64,000 bases of DNA from an uncultured Robinsoniella sp. (GTDB taxonomy: Bacteria > Bacillota > Clostridia > Lachnospirales > Lachnospiraceae), in NCBI GenBank assembly GCA_900540475.1, contig UQGG01000038.1, positions 7,867-71,866 on the forward strand, read 5' to 3'. Numbering within the stretch: the stretch's first letter is position 1; every line of letters begins with the position of its first letter. Positions 61,042 through 64,000 of the stretch are shown here, piece after piece. The position numbers were made by a program, and so were the translations under genes. The notes under the pieces are model-generated. The model worked only from the letters and a program-made list of their open reading frames with translations. It had not been told where the DNA came from and did not search any database.

Positions 61042-62475
61042 ATGAATAATAAAATAATGCTGATTACCTATGCCGACAGCTTTGGTAAAAATCTAAAAGA
61101 ACTAAAAGAAATGCTGGATATGTATTTTTCCAGAGAGATAGGAGCGGTACATATCCTTCCGTTTTTTCCCTCTACCGGAGACAGAGGTTTTGCCCCTACC
61201 ACCTACGAGGAAGTGGATCCGGCATTTGGAGATTGGGAAGATATTAATGCCTTGTCAGAGAACTATGAGTTAATGTATGATTTTATGATAAACCATCTAT
61301 CCAGACAGTCCGCACAATTTCAGGATTTTGTGGAAAAACACGAGGAGTCAGAATATAAGGATATGTTTATTCGATTCCAGGAATTTTGGCCCGGGGGAGA
61401 ACCGACTCCTGCAGATGTTGCAATGCTGAATAAGAGAAAAAATCATGCGCCCTGTGAAGATATTGTATTTCGGGATGGTACCCATGAAAATATCTGGTGT
61501 ACTTTCAGTGAAGAACAAATGGATTTAAATATGGAATCACCGGTTACCTGGGAGTTTATAGAGCGTTCACTCCGCTTCCTGATGGATAACGGCGGTTCCC
61601 TGATCCGTCTGGATGCATTTGCATTTGCTACCAAAAAATATCAGACCTCCTGTTTTTTCATAGAACCTGAGATGTGGGAGCTTATGGAACGGGTGCAAAA
61701 GATCCTGGATGATAAGCAGATTCCTATGCTGCCTGAAATTCATGACCATTATAAAGTACAGATGAAAATTGCGGATAAAGGCTATGCGGTGTATGACTTC
61801 GCACTGCCGGTACTGGTACTTCATACCCTATATACAGGCAGTGCAAAACGGTTAAAACATTGGTTGTCTATCTGCCCGCGGAATCAGTACACTACGCTGG
61901 ATACCCACGATGGAATTGGAACAGTGGATGTGGAGGATTTACTGACAGGGGAAGAGCTGGAACATGTCATCAAAATGACAGAACGGTATGGTGCGAATTT
62001 TAAAATGGATTTTTCTGCAAAAGCGAATGAGAAGCCTGTTGTATACCAGATTAACTGCACCTATTATTCGGCACTGGACTGTAGAGATGATGCTTATCTG
62101 CTGGCGAGGGCTATCCAGTTTTTTGCTCCTGGTATTCCACAGGTTTATTATATGGGACTTCTGGCAGGTGAAAATGATTATGAATGGATGAGGAAGACAG
62201 ATTTCCCAAGAAACATCAGCAGACATAACTATACAACGGTGGAAGTGGAGCGGGAGGTGCAAAAGCCGGTGGTTAAAGAATTGTGCAGGCTTATGCAGAT
62301 CCGAAATGAATACCGGGCTTTTGAGGATGTTTTTTGTGTAGAAGATACGGCGGATGACAGATTGAAGATTATCAGAGAAAGTAATGGCTGCAGAGCGGTG
62401 TTGGAAGCAGATTTGAAGACAATGAAATTTTGTATTACATGTGATGACAGCTTGTATAATTATGTGAGCCAATAA
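61042..62475 (+). CDS. Sucrose phosphorylase-type glycoside hydrolase family 13 (subfamily 18)
   Basis: The 477-residue protein has the sucrose-phosphorylase signature: MLITYADSFGKNLKELKEML, VHILPFFPSTGDRGFAPTTY, nucleophile Asp in LIRLDAFAFA, acid/base Glu in LPEIHDHY and DTHDGIGTVDV. The C-terminal AGENDYEWMRKTDFPRNISR resembles the group that also holds sucrose-6-phosphate and glucosylglycerate phosphorylases. It would split sucrose or a sucrose-like glucoside with phosphate to glucose 1-phosphate. It is cytoplasmic. It is the last gene before a terminator and may complete raffinose breakdown after alpha-galactosidase action. The start at 61042 lacks a strong ribosome-binding site. Confidence 0.88.
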   Translation: MNNKIMLITYADSFGKNLKELKEMLDMYFSREIGAVHILPFFPSTGDRGFAPTTYEEVDPAFGDWEDINALSENYELMYDFMINHLSRQSAQFQDFVEKHEESEYKDMFIRFQEFWPGGEPTPADVAMLNKRKNHAPCEDIVFRDGTHENIWCTFSEEQMDLNMESPVTWEFIERSLRFLMDNGGSLIRLDAFAFATKKYQTSCFFIEPEMWELMERVQKILDDKQIPMLPEIHDHYKVQMKIADKGYAVYDFALPVLVLHTLYTGSAKRLKHWLSICPRNQYTTLDTHDGIGTVDVEDLLTGEELEHVIKMTERYGANFKMDFSAKANEKPVVYQINCTYYSALDCRDDAYLLARAIQFFAPGIPQVYYMGLLAGENDYEWMRKTDFPRNISRHNYTTVEVEREVQKPVVKELCRLMQIRNEYRAFEDVFCVEDTADDRLKIIRESNGCRAVLEADLKTMKFCITCDDSLYNYVSQ

Positions 62476-62551
62476 TAGGGCTTTTCACCAGATAACGCTG
62501 AAGTGCGTTTAAAAATAGTTTTTGGGAAACCAATAACCATGGGTTGAAAAT

Positions 62552-62620
62552 AAGGGAGATTCTTGTTTCGTATACACTGCAAATGTAGAGCATATGGAAC
62601 AAGGATCTTCCTTTTTATGT
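62552..62620. terminator. Terminator between convergent genes
   Basis: AAGGGAGATTCTTGTT (62552-62567) pairs, with small bulges, with AACAAGGATCTTCCTT (about 62598-62613) and is followed by TTT. It closes the glycan operon; the LacI-type gene converges. Confidence 0.7.
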
Positions 62621-62646
62621 GGTTTCCAATGCATTGAAAAATATGA

Positions 62647-63657
62647 TTAAGATAATATGGATTTAACGGAGCTTCGTTCCATAAAGTGAGTGGGGACCAT
62701 CTTGGTTTCAGGAAAACCTTCTTCATCTCCGGATATGCGGCGCAATAGTAAATCTACGGACTCCCTGGCAATTTCAGAAAAATCCTGTACCATGCATGTT
62801 ATGGGTGGATCGAAAGCAGAGAAAATCTGATCATCATCAAAGGATACTAAGGAAAGATCATCTGGCAGTGACAGTCCAAGATTATTTAATTCCAGTATGG
62901 CACCTAAAGTTAAATTACATCCCAGCATAAAAACTGCGGTAGGCGGATTGGGGCTGGAAATCATTTTTTTGAAAAGTTTTGCTCCCGAAGCAGCAGAAAA
63001 TTTACCACTTAAAAATAGCAAATCCTTTTCAGAAAAACCATTTTTTATATAGGCATCTTTGCAGCCTTCATACCGTTCCCGGATAGTATAACTATTGTAA
63101 TTTCCGCTAATAATTCCAATCTGTTGATGACCATGTTGAATTAAGTATTCCATAATATCAAAGGAAGCCTGATAATTAGTGGACGTAACTGCATCAGACA
63201 ATGGATTTTCAAATAACTGGTCTAAATATACAAATGGAATATTTGCATTGCGCATAAGGATAGCTAAATGAAAAGAAGCCTGGTCTCTGGGAACAAAAAG
63301 GACACCATCAATCTGACTGCTTATTAAAAAACGGAATTCATCGCTGCTTTCCGTAATCTGAGGGTTGTAAGAACTAATGATAGTGGAATAATTGTTTTTT
63401 TGCAAAGCTTCTTCGATAAAGCCGCAGAGAGGACCCCAAAAATAATCACCGGCATCAGGGATCAGCACACAAATGGTATTTGTTTTATGGGAACGCAGAA
63501 CCTGGGCAGTTTTGTTTGGCACGTATCCCAGCTTTTTTATGCTGGCCTCTATAATTGGTTTATTATCCGCTAATATTTTTTTTCCATTTAAATATTTGGA
63601 TATGGTTGCTATGGATAAACCAGTATCTTTAGCAATATCTTTGATTGTACATGACAT
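62647..63657 (-). CDS. LacI-family transcriptional regulator
   Basis: The 336-residue protein has a LacI helix-turn-helix (MSCTIKDIAKDTGLSIATIS, then KYLNGKK) with hinge LGYVPNKTAQVLRSHKT. A periplasmic-binding-type sugar sensor follows (ICVLIPDAGDYFWGPLCGFI; SQIDGVLFVPRD; GIISGNYNSYTIRERYEGC; DDLSLVSFDDD). It is divergent from another sugar-binding lipoprotein gene at 63916. The palindrome AAACGAATCGTTT overlaps that gene's start of transcription and a related ACGAATCGT lies nearer its own promoter, so it most likely represses both until a sugar binds. The GAGGTTACTCC region upstream of the ATG provides the ribosome-binding site. Confidence 0.92.
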   Translation of the reverse strand: MSCTIKDIAKDTGLSIATISKYLNGKKILADNKPIIEASIKKLGYVPNKTAQVLRSHKTNTICVLIPDAGDYFWGPLCGFIEEALQKNNYSTIISSYNPQITESSDEFRFLISSQIDGVLFVPRDQASFHLAILMRNANIPFVYLDQLFENPLSDAVTSTNYQASFDIMEYLIQHGHQQIGIISGNYNSYTIRERYEGCKDAYIKNGFSEKDLLFLSGKFSAASGAKLFKKMISSPNPPTAVFMLGCNLTLGAILELNNLGLSLPDDLSLVSFDDDQIFSAFDPPITCMVQDFSEIARESVDLLLRRISGDEEGFPETKMVPTHFMERSSVKSILS

Positions 63658-63741
63658 GGAGTAACCTCTTTTCTGTAAATAATTTAACTTTATAAAATGA
63701 TAACATTTAATGAAAAAAAAGGCAATATACCCGGCACTAAT

Positions 63742-63750
63742 ACGAATCGT
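63742..63750. promoter_or_regulatory. LacI-type operator, lacI side
   Basis: The core ACGAATCGT is a perfect 9-base palindrome identical to the centre of the 63878-63890 site. It lies 85 bases upstream of the LacI-type start. Confidence 0.6.
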
Positions 63751-63836
63751 TTTTTAATATTAAGAAAGAAATTTACAAAAAACAATGTTTAAATATGTGA
63801 AAATTTAACAAAAAAATAAAAATATTACCAATATTA

Positions 63837-63890
63837 TTGACAAATAAAAGTAAAGATAATATACTTTTGTTATTCAAAAACGAATCGTTT
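63837..63890 (+). promoter_or_regulatory. Promoter and LacI operator of the downstream sugar-binding protein gene
   Basis: TTGACA (63837-63842) and TATACT (63860-63865) have an ideal 17-base spacer. The palindrome AAACGAATCGTTT (63878-63890) lies just after the expected start of transcription, where a LacI-type repressor blocks elongation. Confidence 0.82.
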
Positions 63891-63915
63891 AAGGTAAAAC
63901 AAAGGAGGAAGTAAG

Positions 63916-64000
63916 ATGAAAAAAGTAATGGCAGGTTTATTAGTTGGAACGATGGTTTTATCACTTGCGGCGTGTGGAAACAGCCAGGGTTCGGGGACAA
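63916..64000 (+). CDS. Solute-binding lipoprotein, 3'-truncated by window
   Basis: An ATG at 63916 with AGGAGG 8 bases upstream opens a frame running to the window end. The visible 28 residues are a lipoprotein signal: MKKVMAGLLVGTMVLSLAAC, with a lipobox LAAC and Cys20, then GNSQGSG. By analogy with the two other operons it is probably the binding protein of another sugar ABC transporter. It is controlled by the LacI-type regulator through the operator just upstream. Its own family cannot be confirmed from this fragment. Confidence 0.75.
   Translation, partial: MKKVMAGLLVGTMVLSLAACGNSQGSGT

Overview
This 64 kb window looks like the chromosome of an anaerobic, gut-type Clostridia, most likely a Lachnospiraceae member. 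The reasons are moderate GC, strong AGGAGG ribosome-binding sites, many solute-binding lipoproteins with CUT1-type sugar ABC permeases, cytoplasmic glycosidases, and AraC, DeoR, LacI, MarR and LysR regulators close to their targets. I see no rRNA, tRNA, CRISPR array or prophage. The assignment rests on gene content only.

Region by region. (1) 1-3200: the end of pxpC, then accB, accC and pxpA, a biotin-carboxylase plus 5-oxoprolinase-type module. (2) 3290-5095, minus strand: three overlapping genes for small membrane proteins, two of them with an N-terminal zinc ribbon. (3) 5169-12804: an AraC-type regulator and a five-gene ECF/ABC import operon (S component, EcfT, double ATPase, two half-transporters) resembling siderophore or metal-chelate uptake. 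The same palindrome lies at the start of both transcription units. (4) 12935-19331: a LysR regulator and a redox island (three aldo/keto reductases, flavodoxin, cupin, carboxymuconolactone-decarboxylase-like protein). A 40-bp LysR-type element occurs three times, and a MerR-type 19-bp-spacer promoter precedes the first reductase. A SnoaL-like gene has been destroyed by a structured repeat. (5) 19398-28152: a two-component system, a MarR regulator with its operator repeated before a MATE pump gene (now broken by a 157-bp hairpin element flanked by CTAG duplications and by an internal deletion), an ABC exporter operon that starts with a 50-residue membrane protein, and a membrane diguanylate cyclase.

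(6) 28209-34945: an AraC regulator divergent from a sugar ABC transporter and a GH36 alpha-galactosidase, a self-contained alpha-galactoside system with a 144-bp palindromic element inside the operon. (7) 35085-36964: an AraC remnant and an Rpn-family nuclease. (8) 37039-62475: two tandem DeoR paralogues divergent from a ~23 kb run of same-strand genes: ABC importer, racemase-like protein, FGGY kinase, class II ketose-bisphosphate-type aldolase, GH38, four-carbon acid sugar kinase, SIS isomerase, ROK kinase, a second GH38, a uroporphyrinogen-decarboxylase/MtaA-like protein, GH2 beta-mannosidase, GH36 raffinose-synthase-type enzyme, class II (fuculose-phosphate-type) aldolase and sucrose phosphorylase. 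No glycosidase has a signal peptide, so oligosaccharides appear to be imported intact and dismantled inside the cell. (9) 62647-64000: a LacI regulator and the start of another solute-binding lipoprotein gene, with matching LacI-type operators.

The best candidate for something undescribed is region 8. Its mannosidases suggest a mannose-rich glycan, possibly an N-glycan core, but the two kinases, two aldolases, sugar-acid kinase, racemase-like protein and MtaA-like protein do not fit any mannoside route I know. They suggest an unusual, perhaps methylated or acidic, sugar. The fixed-geometry LysR regulon, the shared palindrome of the ECF locus and the CTAG-flanked hairpin element are the clearest sequence-level discoveries.
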